Assembly: GCF_003666245.1 (NCBI RefSeq)
Contig: NZ_MJLZ01000004.1
Span: 1-64,000 of the forward strand
From: Brenneria alni
GTDB taxonomy: Bacteria > Pseudomonadota > Gammaproteobacteria > Enterobacterales > Enterobacteriaceae
DNA length: 64,000 nucleotides
Direction: 5' to 3'
Translations under genes and position numbers: made by a program
Part shown: piece after piece, positions 1 to 8,728 of the stretch
Layout: each line of letters opens with the position of its first letter
Position numbering within the stretch: the first letter of the stretch is position 1
Notes under the pieces: model-generated
Told to the model about the DNA's origin: nothing
The model's database searches: none
The model's input: only the letters and a program-made list of their open reading frames with translations

Positions 1-133
1 CCGCACCATTACTAATTAAATGGCGGCTCGATAATCTGAAAGATTTTTTATTTTGTTATTCATTTATATTAAAATGCCTTTAATGGGACGTTTCACGAAA
101 ATATATTTCGAGCTTCCCTGAGTTTTTTTGTTG

Positions 134-1804
134 TTACTCTTGCAATAGCGTTAATACAATTTCCGACTGCTGGTTGGCCTGAGATAACATGGAAACGGTT
201 GTCTGTTGCAGAATTTGAGCTCTGACCATCGCAGATACCTCGGTGGCATAATTCGCGTCCGCAATACGGGAACGGGCGGCGCGAATCGCCTCGGTTGTAT
301 TCGTCTGAACATTCATCACTGACTCCAGACGGTTTTCCATTGCGCCCAAACTACTGCGTTTTTCATCCACCAGGGCGATGGCATTATCAATCACGGCCAA
401 TGGGTTTTCAGGATTACGCAGTCTAATTCCTTCTCCCACTTCGGAGATGTTAATGACGGTCTGATTAGTACTGGCATCGGTATAAGCGGTGTAATTCATT
501 TCATAATAGATTTTAACTTCCCCACTGCCGTTTATTGTTCTGAGCAAAAGGCTATTATTTTCCTGGCTGACGACTGTCGCACTTTTATAGCCGGGTACGC
601 CGTCATCGGATATGTTCATGACATAATTCCCATCAGCATCTTCTGTCAATACGTTGTTATATTGATTACCTTCGCTATCGATATAATTGACAACGACATT
701 ATCTGAGTCAATTGTGATGTCGGACGTGCCACTTACACTGGCGACAACAGAAAATGTATTAATTGCCGTACCACTACTTGCCACAATATCGACCTGCACC
801 TCGGTGCCGTTCGTCGTTACTGCAACCGATGCGTTATAATATTGATAGTTTCCTGAACCATCATCGACTTCAAGAATATACTGGCTACCCTGCTGCAATA
901 ATCTGGCGTTCTCCGCATCAATGGTATTCCCATTACTGTCTGTAAATGACAATATTGCGGTAGTAATATCCTGGTCATCAATTTGTGTCACCGACGTGTA
1001 AAGTTCGGACGATGCAATTGCCCGGATAGTCGTCGTGCTATTTCCTGTCGCCGTATCATGCGATGCAGTATAAGCCGCCAGATAATAAACCGGCTTTCCC
1101 TGTTCATCCTGCGCCTGAATATAATACCGGTTGTTACTGCTGCTGCGTACAAATGTCAGCGAGGTTAATGGACTGTCCGGATAAGAATAACTTGTCGTAG
1201 TCGTAGTGCTGTCCAGAAAAATATTCGAGGCCACGCCCGTTAGCGTATTTTCATCATACACTTCTCCGCGGATACCACTGATAATCAGGTCGTTCAGCCC
1301 CAACTCATCTACGCTGAATCCCGGCGGAGAAAAATCCAGCGATAAGGTTTCGCCGTCGTTCGCGCCAACCTGTATATCCACCTGACCTAAACTGCCATCA
1401 AGCAGGGTCAGGTTGTTATAGCTGGTTTGGGAGGCCAGGCGATCCATCTCTTTCAAATTCATGTTGATTTCAGCCTGGATAGCATCCGATTGCTTCTGGC
1501 TATAGGTTCCATTCAACCCCTGAACGGTAAGTTCACGTATACGCTGTAGACGACTATTGATTTCGTCCAGCGTGCCCTCCGCCGTCTGAAGCAGGGAAAT
1601 GCCGTCATTTACGTTGTTCTTTGCCTGGGAGAGTCCATGGTACTGGCTGGTCATCCGGTTAGAGATTGCCTGACCCGCAGCGTCATCCTTTGCGCTGTTG
1701 ATGCGTATACCTGAAGCCAGACGTTCAATCGCCTGACTCAGGCTGCTGGATGATTTACCCTGCTGATTAAGAATCGTTAAATAGAGGGTATTAACCGGGA
1801 TCAT
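134..1804 (-). CDS. Second, divergent flagellin
   Basis: A 556-residue flagellin, the filament subunit exported by the flagellar type III apparatus. The first ~150 residues are a flagellin D0/D1 domain (IERLASGIRINSAKDDAAGQ, then DGISLLQTAEGTLDEIN) and the last ~90 are the matching C-terminal helix (RSRIADANYATEVSAMVRAQ, ending LLQE). The start departs from the usual MAQVINTN: it reads MIPVNTLYLTILNQQ. The central ~300 residues are Thr/Ser/Asp-rich beta-type sequence with loosely repeated 'DxxGNxY' segments, quite unlike the middle of FliC at 50-51 kb. Its ATG overlaps the stop of the small upstream gene as ATGA, so the two are probably translationally coupled. It lies far from fliC, at the opposite end of the flagellar block. 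Family is certain; whether it forms filament, a minor subunit or a surface adhesin is unknown. Confidence 0.93.
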   Translation of the reverse strand: MIPVNTLYLTILNQQGKSSSSLSQAIERLASGIRINSAKDDAAGQAISNRMTSQYHGLSQAKNNVNDGISLLQTAEGTLDEINSRLQRIRELTVQGLNGTYSQKQSDAIQAEINMNLKEMDRLASQTSYNNLTLLDGSLGQVDIQVGANDGETLSLDFSPPGFSVDELGLNDLIISGIRGEVYDENTLTGVASNIFLDSTTTTTSYSYPDSPLTSLTFVRSSSNNRYYIQAQDEQGKPVYYLAAYTASHDTATGNSTTTIRAIASSELYTSVTQIDDQDITTAILSFTDSNGNTIDAENARLLQQGSQYILEVDDGSGNYQYYNASVAVTTNGTEVQVDIVASSGTAINTFSVVASVSGTSDITIDSDNVVVNYIDSEGNQYNNVLTEDADGNYVMNISDDGVPGYKSATVVSQENNSLLLRTINGSGEVKIYYEMNYTAYTDASTNQTVINISEVGEGIRLRNPENPLAVIDNAIALVDEKRSSLGAMENRLESVMNVQTNTTEAIRAARSRIADANYATEVSAMVRAQILQQTTVSMLSQANQQSEIVLTLLQE

Positions 1805-1992
1805 AGGACACCATAGTATTTAATTTGGCTGTCTATCAGATTGACTAACTGAGTTTTTGAGTTGGCATTGTGTTTACTTTCAGCCAGTAATTTTTTTCTG
1901 CGCTTATCATTGGTAAATGAAATATAACTATCAAGTATTCCCGACAGGTATTTGAAATCATCGTCTGTGCATTTATGAATAATCGTTTTCAC
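1801..1992 (-). CDS. Small protein coupled to the second flagellin, possibly DUF3944-like
   Basis: A 63-residue protein of unknown function. I place the start at the GTG at 1992 because AGGAG (1999-2003) lies six bases upstream; an in-frame ATG at 2025 would give 74 residues but has a poor ribosome site. Its stop overlaps the flagellin ATG by 4 bp. The sequence is polar with no signal peptide or membrane segment. The opening TDDDFKYLSGI and the closing LVNLIDSQIKYYGV faintly resemble the two ends of the DUF3944 domain seen at the N-terminus of YaaW-type proteins; this is a by-eye likeness and weak. Because of the coupling it may act on the flagellin (chaperone, modification or dosage), which is inference only. 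Confidence 0.6.
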   Translation of the reverse strand: MKTIIHKCTDDDFKYLSGILDSYISFTNDKRRKKLLAESKHNANSKTQLVNLIDSQIKYYGVL

Positions 1993-2044
1993 GGGAGGCT
2001 CCTGATTCATATTTTCATTATCCAAAGCAGTTTATTGCTGTCAG

Positions 2045-2071
2045 CAATCGGCGTAACAGTTTATGGTTTGG
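2045..2071 (-). promoter_or_regulatory. Candidate sigma-28 promoter of the second flagellin operon
   Basis: On the minus strand a -10-like GCCGATTG (2045-2052) matches the first six bases of the sigma-28 -10 consensus GCCGATAA. The -35 position eleven bases upstream (CCAAACCA, 2064-2071) is a poor match to TAAAGTTT. Transcription would start near 2038 and leave a short leader before the GTG at 1992. Weaker than the other sigma-28 promoters in this window. Confidence 0.35.
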
Positions 2072-2584
2072 ATTTCCGTCTGATAAAGAACACGCCATCC
2101 CCCTTCCCAAGAATGAGAATAAATCTTTTAAACACATGTGGTTATGAGTGTTTTAAGAAATATCCTATCTGTGTTTTTGATCAAAAGATAATCGTTTTTA
2201 TAGATCGATTCGATCCTATCGATCGGTTATAACGATCGAAGGCACAGAAAGGAGCGAGCAGCCATTAAGCCAGCGCTGGCAGGTTTGTAGCCACGCCTGA
2301 GTGGCTGGTGGTGTGTATAAATCATTCATCGATGTTATTGCCGCTGCTTTCCTATTCGGTAGTATCAAGATCATCGTATTCGGTATGCATATCGAGTTTT
2401 CAATCCGTATGGTTTTCTGGCTCGGGGCCTGCTGGCAAATCATCACTGCCAGATTACATGGAAGATCGGCGCAGATGTAACGCTTGGCCAATGGCAACAG
2501 TCGGCGGATTGGATTGTGGAATATCTTGAACTGACAATTTTGATGCCCGATCACATTGAGAAGACAATGCAAGGCTATGAGATA
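2072..2584. other. Intergenic stretch without a recognisable gene
   Basis: About 510 bp between the second flagellin operon and the yqjD-like gene. It contains GATC-rich imperfect palindromes around 2203-2237 (CGATCGGTTATAACGATCG at 2219-2237) and several short open frames in different phases with no good ribosome site. It may be decayed coding sequence, but I recognise no family in it. Confidence 0.5.
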
Positions 2585-2612
2585 AAAGTCCTGACCGTGA
2601 AGCCAGGACTTT
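2585..2612 (-). terminator. Rho-independent terminator of the yqjD-like gene
   Basis: A perfect 9-bp stem, AAAGTCCTG/CAGGACTTT, with a 10-base loop lies 34 bp downstream of the yqjD-like stop. On the minus strand the distal arm runs into TTTTAT, giving a short U tract. A second small hairpin, GGCCCAAATGGGCC, lies just upstream of it at 2626-2639. Confidence 0.6.
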
Positions 2613-2645
2613 GTCAACAGTCTGTGGCCCAAATGGGCCTGGAGA

Positions 2646-2930
2646 TCATTTGCGTTTTATCAGAAGGCCAATCACGATGCCAATTGCCCCGGCTGCTAAT
2701 AAACCTGCGATTGGGGATTCTTTGACTTTACTGGCAACAGTATCTGTTGCGTTGCACAGCACATCGCAAGCTTGTGCTGCGTATTTTCGGGTAGCCCCTT
2801 TTATTTGATGTTTCGGTGAGTCGACAGCATCGCCGAAAGTTTCCTGAGCGGCACCAGCAGCTTCATTGGCTTTGTTTGCGACCTTATCAACGAGGTTGTC
2901 GGCATCTGTATCAAACTTGTTTGTTGACAT
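2646..2930 (-). CDS. YqjD/ElaB-like C-tail-anchored membrane protein
   Basis: 94 residues. The N-terminal ~65 residues are an Ala/Asp/Lys-rich amphipathic helix (DNLVDKVANKANEAAGAAQE). The C-terminus is one hydrophobic segment, SPIAGLLAAGAIGIVIGLLI, closed by KRK. This layout, with a glycine-rich tail anchor followed by basic residues, is that of the YqjD/ElaB/YgaM (DUF883) family, inner-membrane proteins that bind ribosomes in stationary phase in E. coli. The match is by architecture rather than close sequence identity, and a CsbD-type stress protein is an alternative. The ATG has a good site, AAGGAAATAGAT. The gene stands alone with its own terminator. Confidence 0.65.
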   Translation of the reverse strand: MSTNKFDTDADNLVDKVANKANEAAGAAQETFGDAVDSPKHQIKGATRKYAAQACDVLCNATDTVASKVKESPIAGLLAAGAIGIVIGLLIKRK

Positions 2931-3304
2931 ATCTATTTCCTTTTTTACTCATAAATGACAATAAAAGGATAGTTCGTAATGCCACTCGATCCACTATTAA
3001 CTGCATTACATGTTTATAGCGGTCAGCAATATCGGGTGTCAAAATTCTCGGTGCGGTTATTTTTCAAACCGACAGAAAATTACGAATGAGCACAAAAACG
3101 ATGCTGGTGGACGAGCAGAATGCGGTTTTTGCTGATCAGATACGGGTATAAAAAGAGTTTGTTGCTCAGTTACTGGGAAGGGAAAATCAGACTAACGCCT
3201 GTAGTAAAGCAGGGGTGAGCCGGACTGACTAGACAGTGGACATGTTTTTTGTAGCACTTTTGTCGTAGCGCTTATCTGGGCATGTTTCCGGCTCATTCTG
3301 ATCA
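2931..3304. other. Intergenic region, no gene seen
   Basis: 374 bp between the yqjD-like and KTSC genes. A 21-codon frame starting at 3086 lacks support. The upstream half should hold the promoter of the yqjD-like gene, but I cannot assign one with confidence. Confidence 0.5.
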
Positions 3305-3523
3305 TTAGTTAATTTTTCGGCACAAAAATTTGTCTTTTATGACGCCATCAAAAAAACGGCCCTTAGATACAACAGATTCAGATATGAATTTCCCGTAAAT
3401 GCGAGCTGGAACGCCAATGTATTGATAGATATCTTTATTATGAAATTCTATTTCAAGAATACGTTTTTCAGGATCGTATCCAATCGAACGAATTCTTGAC
3501 GATGACACCAATTGCCGCTGCAA
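3305..3523 (-). CDS. KTSC-domain protein
   Basis: 72 residues forming one KTSC domain (a fold related to the C-terminus of lysyl-tRNA synthetase): VSSSRIRSIGYDPEKRILEI, then the YQYIGVP motif and a closing SKGRFFDGVIKDKF. The function of stand-alone KTSC proteins is not known; they often sit in accessory DNA. The start is an unusual TTG, chosen because a strong Shine-Dalgarno (AAGGAGG) lies about eight bases upstream and no ATG is available. It is a single gene on the minus strand between the yqjD-like gene and a chemoreceptor. No sign of damage. Confidence 0.8.
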   Translation of the reverse strand: MQRQLVSSSRIRSIGYDPEKRILEIEFHNKDIYQYIGVPARIYGKFISESVVSKGRFFDGVIKDKFLCRKIN

Positions 3524-3657
3524 TGACTCCCCCTCCTTTATGTGGAATGTTGGATGGAACTATAAAGGATTTTAAGCGTGTCGTGTTGTCAATATCATGC
3601 TGGACACCAGAGACTCGTGTAGCAGGTTACCCAACTAGTGCGTATTCCTGGGGGTGA

Positions 3658-3675
3658 GCGGGCGTTACCGCCCGC
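3658..3675. terminator. GC-rich hairpin downstream of the chemoreceptor
   Basis: A perfect inverted repeat, GCGGGCG-TTAC-CGCCCGC, lies 11 bp beyond the stop of the minus-strand chemoreceptor. There is no U tract on that strand, so it may stabilise the transcript end or assist termination rather than act as a classical terminator. Confidence 0.4.
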
Positions 3676-3686
3676 GTTAATACCCG

Positions 3687-5351
3687 TTAAAATGTTTCCC
3701 AATTGGTGTTATTGGTACTTATTTTCTTTGATGAAGCTGATGGCAGCGTTTGTGTCGGTTTAGCTGGCGTTTTTGCTTTCAGTGGCTCAACTGACTCGGC
3801 AAGTTTGAAAATAGAGACAATTTCTGTCAAACGGCGCGCCTGTTCTTCGAGTGATGCTGATGCAGCGGTTGACTGTTCAACTAGGGCGGCGTTTTGCTGC
3901 GTCACGCTATCCATTTCAACCATAGCCTGACCAACCTGAGTGATCCCTTTGCTCTGCTCGTTGGAAGCGGAAGCAATCTCACCCATGATGTCGGTTACGT
4001 TAGTCACGGCTTTAACGATGTTCTCCATGGCATCGCCGGCAAGCGCTACCTGGTCTGAGCCTGTTTTTACATTATTTACCGACTCATCGATCAATCCTTC
4101 AATCTCTTTTGCTGCTTGTGCACTACGCTGTGCCAGATTACGAACTTCACTGGCAACAACGGCAAATCCGCGCCCTTGCTCTCCGGCGCGTGCAGCTTCT
4201 ACGGCCGCGTTCAGTGCCAGAATGTTTGTCTGGAAAGCGATACCATTTATGACATTAATGATATCGGCAATTTTCTGGGAGCTACTGGTAATTTTTCCCA
4301 TAGTCTTGATTACGTCACCGACAATCTCGCCGCCATTGTTCGCTATTTTAGAAGCATTCTGCGCCAAAACACTGGCCTGGTTAGCGTTGTCTGCGTTCTG
4401 TTTCACTACGGCGCTCAATTGCTCCATGCTGGCCGCGGTTTGCTCCAGTGCTGATGCCTGTTCCTCCGTACGTGAGGATAAATCCGTATTGCCTGAAGAT
4501 ATTTCACCAGAGCCACGGTAAATCTCTTCCGCACTGCCCCGGATTTCAGATACGGTTGTGATCCAGTTATTTTGCATTTGCTGAACGAAAGGAATCAATT
4601 GCCCAACGCAGTTTTTACCCATACTGAGCATTTGGGTGTGTAAATGACCCACCGAGAGTACCTGAAGGTGTTTTTTAATTAATTCGAGAGGTTTAACCAC
4701 GAAAATAGCCAGATAGCGATCGGTTAGCAGGACAATAATAAGTCCGATAATCAGTGCTAAAACCAGGATCTTTTGACACCAGTCGACCCAGAGATCAATC
4801 CTACTTTGCGCTTCGCCTTTTAACTGTTCAATGACGGCGTTGTATTTATCAATCGCCGTGGTGAAATCTCTGCGTAGCGGGCGATAGGTTTGACTTGATT
4901 GCTGTATAAAATCATCAATGCGATCTGCCTTGACGGCCTCATACATTGGGATAACGCCTTCAGTGAAGAGGCGATAAGAGCTGTTATAGATATTGTCAAT
5001 GGTGGCGGGATCAATATTCGCATGATCGACCACTTTGAATTGAGCCAGGCCGGCCTTAAGTTTTTCTAACTCGCCAGCGACGGACTGAAGTTCCACATTG
5101 GCCTCGGCAGCATCATTTTTCTGTTTTGCACGAGCAGCACGTTCAAGAATGCTTACTGCCCGGTAGTACTGTCCATTGGCACCATTAATAATGTCGCCAT
5201 TACTTTGCTGGACATTGGTTAGCTTCAGTTCAAAAGTAAGCTGACTCAACGAGTACAATGCGAATGCTGAGACGCCCCCCCATAATAAGGAAAAGAGTAT
5301 AAGAATCAAAATCATCATAGTTCTGATTTTAATATTGCGGACGAAGTTCAT
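3687..5351 (-). CDS. Methyl-accepting chemotaxis protein (four-helix-bundle sensor)
   Basis: A 554-residue inner-membrane chemoreceptor: TM1 about 10-32, periplasmic four-helix-bundle sensor about 33-190, TM2 about 193-213, HAMP, methylation helices ([20 protein letters not shown]) and the signalling hairpin ([20 protein letters not shown]). It ends in NWETF, the pentapeptide that tethers CheR and CheB, so it should behave as a high-abundance receptor. Its sensor lacks the Tsr/Tar [11 protein letters not shown] block, so the ligand is unknown. The HAMP is odd: where the other two receptors here have (S/N)E(M/I)G it reads KNCVGQL, without the conserved Glu. It is monocistronic under its own sigma-28 promoter. 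Confidence 0.95.
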   Translation of the reverse strand: MNFVRNIKIRTMMILILILFSLLWGGVSAFALYSLSQLTFELKLTNVQQSNGDIINGANGQYYRAVSILERAARAKQKNDAAEANVELQSVAGELEKLKAGLAQFKVVDHANIDPATIDNIYNSSYRLFTEGVIPMYEAVKADRIDDFIQQSSQTYRPLRRDFTTAIDKYNAVIEQLKGEAQSRIDLWVDWCQKILVLALIIGLIIVLLTDRYLAIFVVKPLELIKKHLQVLSVGHLHTQMLSMGKNCVGQLIPFVQQMQNNWITTVSEIRGSAEEIYRGSGEISSGNTDLSSRTEEQASALEQTAASMEQLSAVVKQNADNANQASVLAQNASKIANNGGEIVGDVIKTMGKITSSSQKIADIINVINGIAFQTNILALNAAVEAARAGEQGRGFAVVASEVRNLAQRSAQAAKEIEGLIDESVNNVKTGSDQVALAGDAMENIVKAVTNVTDIMGEIASASNEQSKGITQVGQAMVEMDSVTQQNAALVEQSTAASASLEEQARRLTEIVSIFKLAESVEPLKAKTPAKPTQTLPSASSKKISTNNTNWETF

Positions 5352-5495
5352 GATGTAATTCCCGGTGGTGAAAATAATATGAATTAATCCTAAAAAAGAC
5401 AGGATCGCTGCTAGCGTTTCCTTTCGAATACCCGCCTATCGGGGACTATCTGTAGGCAGGTTAATTGTCCGTTGCGGTAATTTCTTACGTTTTGG

Positions 5496-5522
5496 TTATC
5501 GGCATATAAAAGCTAAACTTCA
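5496..5522 (-). promoter_or_regulatory. Sigma-28 (FliA) promoter of the chemoreceptor
   Basis: Minus strand: TGAAGTTT (5515-5522), an 11-bp spacer, then GCCGATAA (5496-5503), a perfect -10 and a 7/8 match to the -35 TAAAGTTT. It lies about 145 bp upstream of the receptor ATG, making the gene a class 3 member of the flagellar regulon. Confidence 0.9.
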
Positions 5523-5911
5523 TCAATGCTTGACATGATTTTGCTTACTTTAGCGCGAGATTTTATTATTACAGGTGGATGAGAGTGCAGAAATATGAAG
5601 AAAAATGCAGGAATATTATGAATATCGGGCTGACGTTATAGATTGGTTGTAACTTGCTTTATCTTTCTCTATCCGCCAATCAGTATTCGACTGTTCGTTC
5701 AACTTTTAATCTTTTCTACAAATATGTGGTGGTGTATAAGATGGGAATTTACTCGCTTATCCTGGATAATGGGGTTCCGTTAAGCCATTGACCGAAATAT
5801 CACCAGCCTCGATAAAGCTAAGTTAACTATTATCTGCATGTTATATTATTATACCATTCAACAATGATAATACTGTTTCTTTAGAGTCAGAGGGATTATT
5901 GAGAAAATTTC
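5523..5911. other. Intergenic region upstream of dsrB
   Basis: 389 AT-rich bp between the divergent chemoreceptor and dsrB genes. It should hold the dsrB promoter. I see no coding sequence or strong hairpin. Confidence 0.5.
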
Positions 5912-6112
5912 ATGAAAGTTAATGATTTAGTGACAGTTAAAACAGACGGAAGATCGCGAAGGGAAGGGGTGATCCTGGCCGTTGAAGAGTTTCAGGAAGG
6001 AACGATGTATTTAGTTTCGCTTGAGGATTATCCTGCTGGTGTCTGGTTCTTTAATGAAGTTGAGAACAAAGATGGAACCTTCGTAGAGCTTAAACATTCT
6101 GCTGGGGAGTAA
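5912..6112 (+). CDS. dsrB: DsrB family protein
   Basis: 66 residues matching E. coli DsrB closely: [20 protein letters not shown], then [20 protein letters not shown] and [15 protein letters not shown]. DsrB is a small conserved enterobacterial protein of unknown function. In E. coli its gene lies beside rcsA and the DsrA RNA, next to the fliR end of a flagellar cluster, so its place at the edge of this block is a conserved neighbourhood. I saw no rcsA in the window. Confidence 0.88.
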   Translation: MKVNDLVTVKTDGRSRREGVILAVEEFQEGTMYLVSLEDYPAGVWFFNEVENKDGTFVELKHSAGE

Positions 6113-7282
6113 CGAAGAGCAGATATTGACCAGCTCAAAAATCAATATCTGCTCCGTGCGTTAGTCAGTCTGCTATGTTAAAAGCTTCCCCTGTGGTCTT
6201 TCTCTGGTTGGGTTACTGACTGGGTTAATGCAAGGGAAGAGGTTGGTTGCGTTACCAATGTGGGCTGGGAAACGGGAGCAAAGGTATATATTTGCGACTG
6301 TTGGTCGGACAGCTTAAATATTGCCACGGCACAGGATAGCAGCTTCCAGAGAAGCCGCTGTCACGGTGGCCTCAAAAGTTCATTTGGAAGGCAATACTCT
6401 GCGTTGTTCGAAACGATAACGTTTTGCCTGTAACTCGAATTTTTTAGGATACAAAAATAAAAGAAAATTCGCTATTGGCTTTAGCCTGAATTAAATAGTG
6501 GTTGGTTATATAATCAGTGAGTTAATAACGTAATGCCAGATAGTGTCTGGGAACGAAATTATTAATATTGTTATTCTCTTTTTAAGAAAGTGATTTTAAT
6601 TTCATCAGGTTATCTATAATTTCGTTAATGGCATTTTCTGTCAGGGAAGTAAGCGCTCATGCGATTCCCTCGTTATTATTAAAAACTTGGTTGATACATT
6701 GTTGTTTATCAACATTGGCTAATTATCAGGCTGATTTTATGTATTACAACAGTTTCACCTCTTTTTTCTGCGGAATATGAAGTAACGGCGCGAATCGGTT
6801 TATTCAGCATCAGCAGTATGTGGCAGATGATCGTAGCCCGTGTGTCATAATTTCCTTGTCCGCGTTACGTTTTCAGGTTTGGTTTCGAGCATTACGGCTC
6901 TTGTCAGTGTGAGGATTGGCATCGATACGACCAAATTCAATGTATTCGTGATTGTCTGATATGCCCGCTGATTTTACCTAGCGCACTGTATTGCCTTTAC
7001 TATTGCCGTTGTAAGTAATCAGTACTTGTATTGATTGGTACAGGTGAGAGGTATTGACTGTTTTTTCGCGGCCTAAATCAATACGTAAAGAAATGAATGT
7101 TTTGGTAAAAATATAAACACATATCTGATATGTAAATTCGCTATATAAAAGTAATCTTTATTTATCTATATTTATCTTTCCATTACATAGCACGCAAAGT
7201 ATTTTTCACCATGCTTATGCCTTTTTGTAACGTAAAATACATTTTTTTGTGTTAAAAATGAGCGATTAAGGAGACTTGGTAG
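6113..7282. other. Long non-coding, AT-rich region upstream of flhDC
   Basis: About 1.2 kb with no convincing gene. One frame, 6182-6433 on the plus strand, stays open for 84 codons and reads like protein (WVTDWVNAREEVGCVTNVGW...), but it has no ATG/GTG start with a ribosome site and matches no family I know; it may be a gene remnant. The rest is AT-rich with many stops in all frames and may extend the flhDC control region. Confidence 0.5.
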
Positions 7283-7312
7283 ATGAAAAATCACCCACAG
7301 CACTTCCAATTT

Positions 7313-7328
7313 TGTGATCTGTATCACA
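7313..7328. promoter_or_regulatory. CRP-binding site of flhDC
   Basis: TGTGATCTGTATCACA matches both half-sites of the CRP consensus (TGTGA-N6-TCACA) exactly. In E. coli CRP activates flhDC from about -72 relative to the start site. With that spacing, transcription here would begin near 7393, just before the RcsAB box, as in E. coli. Confidence 0.9.
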
Positions 7329-7396
7329 TAATAACCAAAATCATTCCTCGCTTGCGTTGTATGTGCTACGGATTAGGCGGTACAGTTGCGCTGTTT

Positions 7397-7410
7397 TAGG
7401 ATTAATCCTA
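7397..7410. promoter_or_regulatory. RcsAB box of flhDC
   Basis: TAGGATTAATCCTA is a perfect 14-bp palindrome matching the RcsAB consensus (TAAGAAT-ATTCCTA type). In E. coli the RcsB-RcsA heterodimer represses flhDC from a box just downstream of the start site. Here it sits 77 bp after the centre of the CRP site, consistent with that arrangement. Confidence 0.85.
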
Positions 7411-7473
7411 TGCTGGTTAGGATAGTGACAGAAACCTTTAAGGATTCTGAAGAACTAAGGGCGAATGGACTCA

Positions 7474-7490
7474 ATGCATAATGGATGCAT
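7474..7490 (+). promoter_or_regulatory. Leader hairpin of flhDC, possible CsrA contact
   Basis: ATGCAT-AATGG-ATGCAT forms a short hairpin with GG in its loop, inside the predicted ~270-nt flhDC leader. CsrA binds GGA-containing hairpins in the E. coli flhDC leader and stabilises the message. Further GGA motifs lie at 7442, 7467 and near the flhD start. The link to CsrA is inference. Confidence 0.35.
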
Positions 7491-7661
7491 GATGAAAGTT
7501 GGCAGAAGTACTTAACTGTCCTGCATTAAGAAATGAAAAATAGTGACTAGTATCTGGCACTGATAGTTTTTTATGCCATCAATGGAGAGTGATTTTTGAA
7601 CTGGGCGATATGGTCTATCACCTAACTTATGTTTTAAACATAGCCTGTCGGGATGGGAAAT

Positions 7662-8012
7662 ATGGGTACCTCTGAATTACTCAAGCACATTTATGACATT
7701 AATCTGTCTTATTTGTTACTGGCACAACGGTTAATTAATGACGAGAAAGCTTCTGCGATGTTTCGTTTAGGCATCGATGAAGCAATGGCAGATATGCTGA
7801 TGCAGCTTACCCTGCCGCAGATGGTTAAATTAGCAGAAACTAACCAACTGATATGCCATTTTCGTTTTAATGATCACAATACCATCAAACTCTTGACTCA
7901 AGAATCGCGTGTGGATGATTTGCAACAAATTCATACTGGTATTTTGTTGTCGAGTCATTTATTACAACAGTTAACTTCGAAAGAAGAAAACTTGCCTAAG
8001 AAAAGGGCATAG
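7662..8012 (+). CDS. flhD: Flagellar master regulator subunit FlhD
   Basis: FlhD joins FlhC as FlhD4C2, which recruits sigma-70 RNA polymerase to class 2 flagellar promoters. The 116-residue product matches E. coli FlhD nearly end to end ([51 protein letters not shown] tail). I use the ATG at 7662, preceded by GGGA, because it gives the family's MGTSELL start; an in-frame ATG at 7653 would add three residues. flhC follows two bases after the stop. Confidence 0.97.
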   Translation: MGTSELLKHIYDINLSYLLLAQRLINDEKASAMFRLGIDEAMADMLMQLTLPQMVKLAETNQLICHFRFNDHNTIKLLTQESRVDDLQQIHTGILLSSHLLQQLTSKEENLPKKRA

Positions 8013-8014
8013 TA

Positions 8015-8593
8015 ATGGCGGAGAAAAGTATTGTTCAGGAAGCAAAAGACATCCAGTTAGCAATGGAACTCATTTCGCTGGGCGCTCGTTTGCAGATGTT
8101 AGAAAGCGAAACGCAGTTAAGCCGTGGACGTTTGATTAAGCTGTATAAAGAACTTAGAGGAAGTCCACCGCCAAAGGGAATGCTACCGTTTTCAACGGAT
8201 TGGTTTATGACCTGGGAACAGAATATTCATTCATCCATGTTCTATAACGCCTACAGTTTTTTGCTAAAAAATGGGCAATGTAGTGGTGTTGAGGCAGTCA
8301 TTAAAGCTTATCGTCTTTATTTAGAACAATGTTCACCCAAAAACGATACTCCATTGCTGGCGTTAACGCGCGCATGGACGCTCGTTCGATTTGTCGACAG
8401 TGGTATGTTGCAACTCTCTTCATGCAACTGCTGCAACGGTATGTTTATCACCCATGCCCATCAGCCAAAAAACAGTTTTGCCTGTAGCTTATGTCAACCC
8501 CCCTCCAGAGCAGTAAAAAGACGTAAACTTTCGCAAAATCTTGCCGATATTATACCTCAACTGCTGGATGAACAGGTAAAACACGCAGTCTGA
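8015..8593 (+). CDS. flhC: Flagellar master regulator subunit FlhC
   Basis: The 192-residue DNA-binding partner of FlhD. The zinc site is intact: Cys137, Cys140, Cys157 and Cys160 fall at the same positions as in E. coli (CNCC...CSLC), and the N-terminal [20 protein letters not shown] block is conserved. It is co-transcribed with flhD and followed by a strong terminator, which separates the master operon from motA. Confidence 0.97.
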   Translation: MAEKSIVQEAKDIQLAMELISLGARLQMLESETQLSRGRLIKLYKELRGSPPPKGMLPFSTDWFMTWEQNIHSSMFYNAYSFLLKNGQCSGVEAVIKAYRLYLEQCSPKNDTPLLALTRAWTLVRFVDSGMLQLSSCNCCNGMFITHAHQPKNSFACSLCQPPSRAVKRRKLSQNLADIIPQLLDEQVKHAV

Positions 8594-8614
8594 GCTTGGT
8601 AGCGATTTGTGAAT

Positions 8615-8657
8615 CTATCACTGTTTGTTATTAAGGGCAGTGATAGGTTTTCTTCTT
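8615..8657 (+). terminator. Terminator after flhDC
   Basis: Perfect 9-bp stem CTATCACTG/CAGTGATAG (8615-8623 and 8638-8646) followed by GTTTTCTTCTT, 21 bp past the flhC stop. Confidence 0.8.
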
Positions 8658-8728
8658 AAGTAATTTCTGGCTACATACTCTGCGCTTTTACCTCACCTTC
8701 CGCCCACTTTTTTTACTAAGGAATTCTT

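Noticed and set aside
2219-2237. CGATC palindrome as an operator or recombination site
   Set aside because: Too short and GATC-rich to assign; no partner copy or known consensus found in the window.
2216-2632. 138-codon minus-strand open frame
   Set aside because: Needs a TTG start with no ribosome site, runs through the terminator at 2585-2612 and has no recognisable domain.
3940-4521. 193-codon plus-strand open frame
   Set aside because: Lies wholly antisense to the conserved signalling domain of the chemoreceptor; its Ala/Ser-rich composition mirrors that gene's codon pattern.
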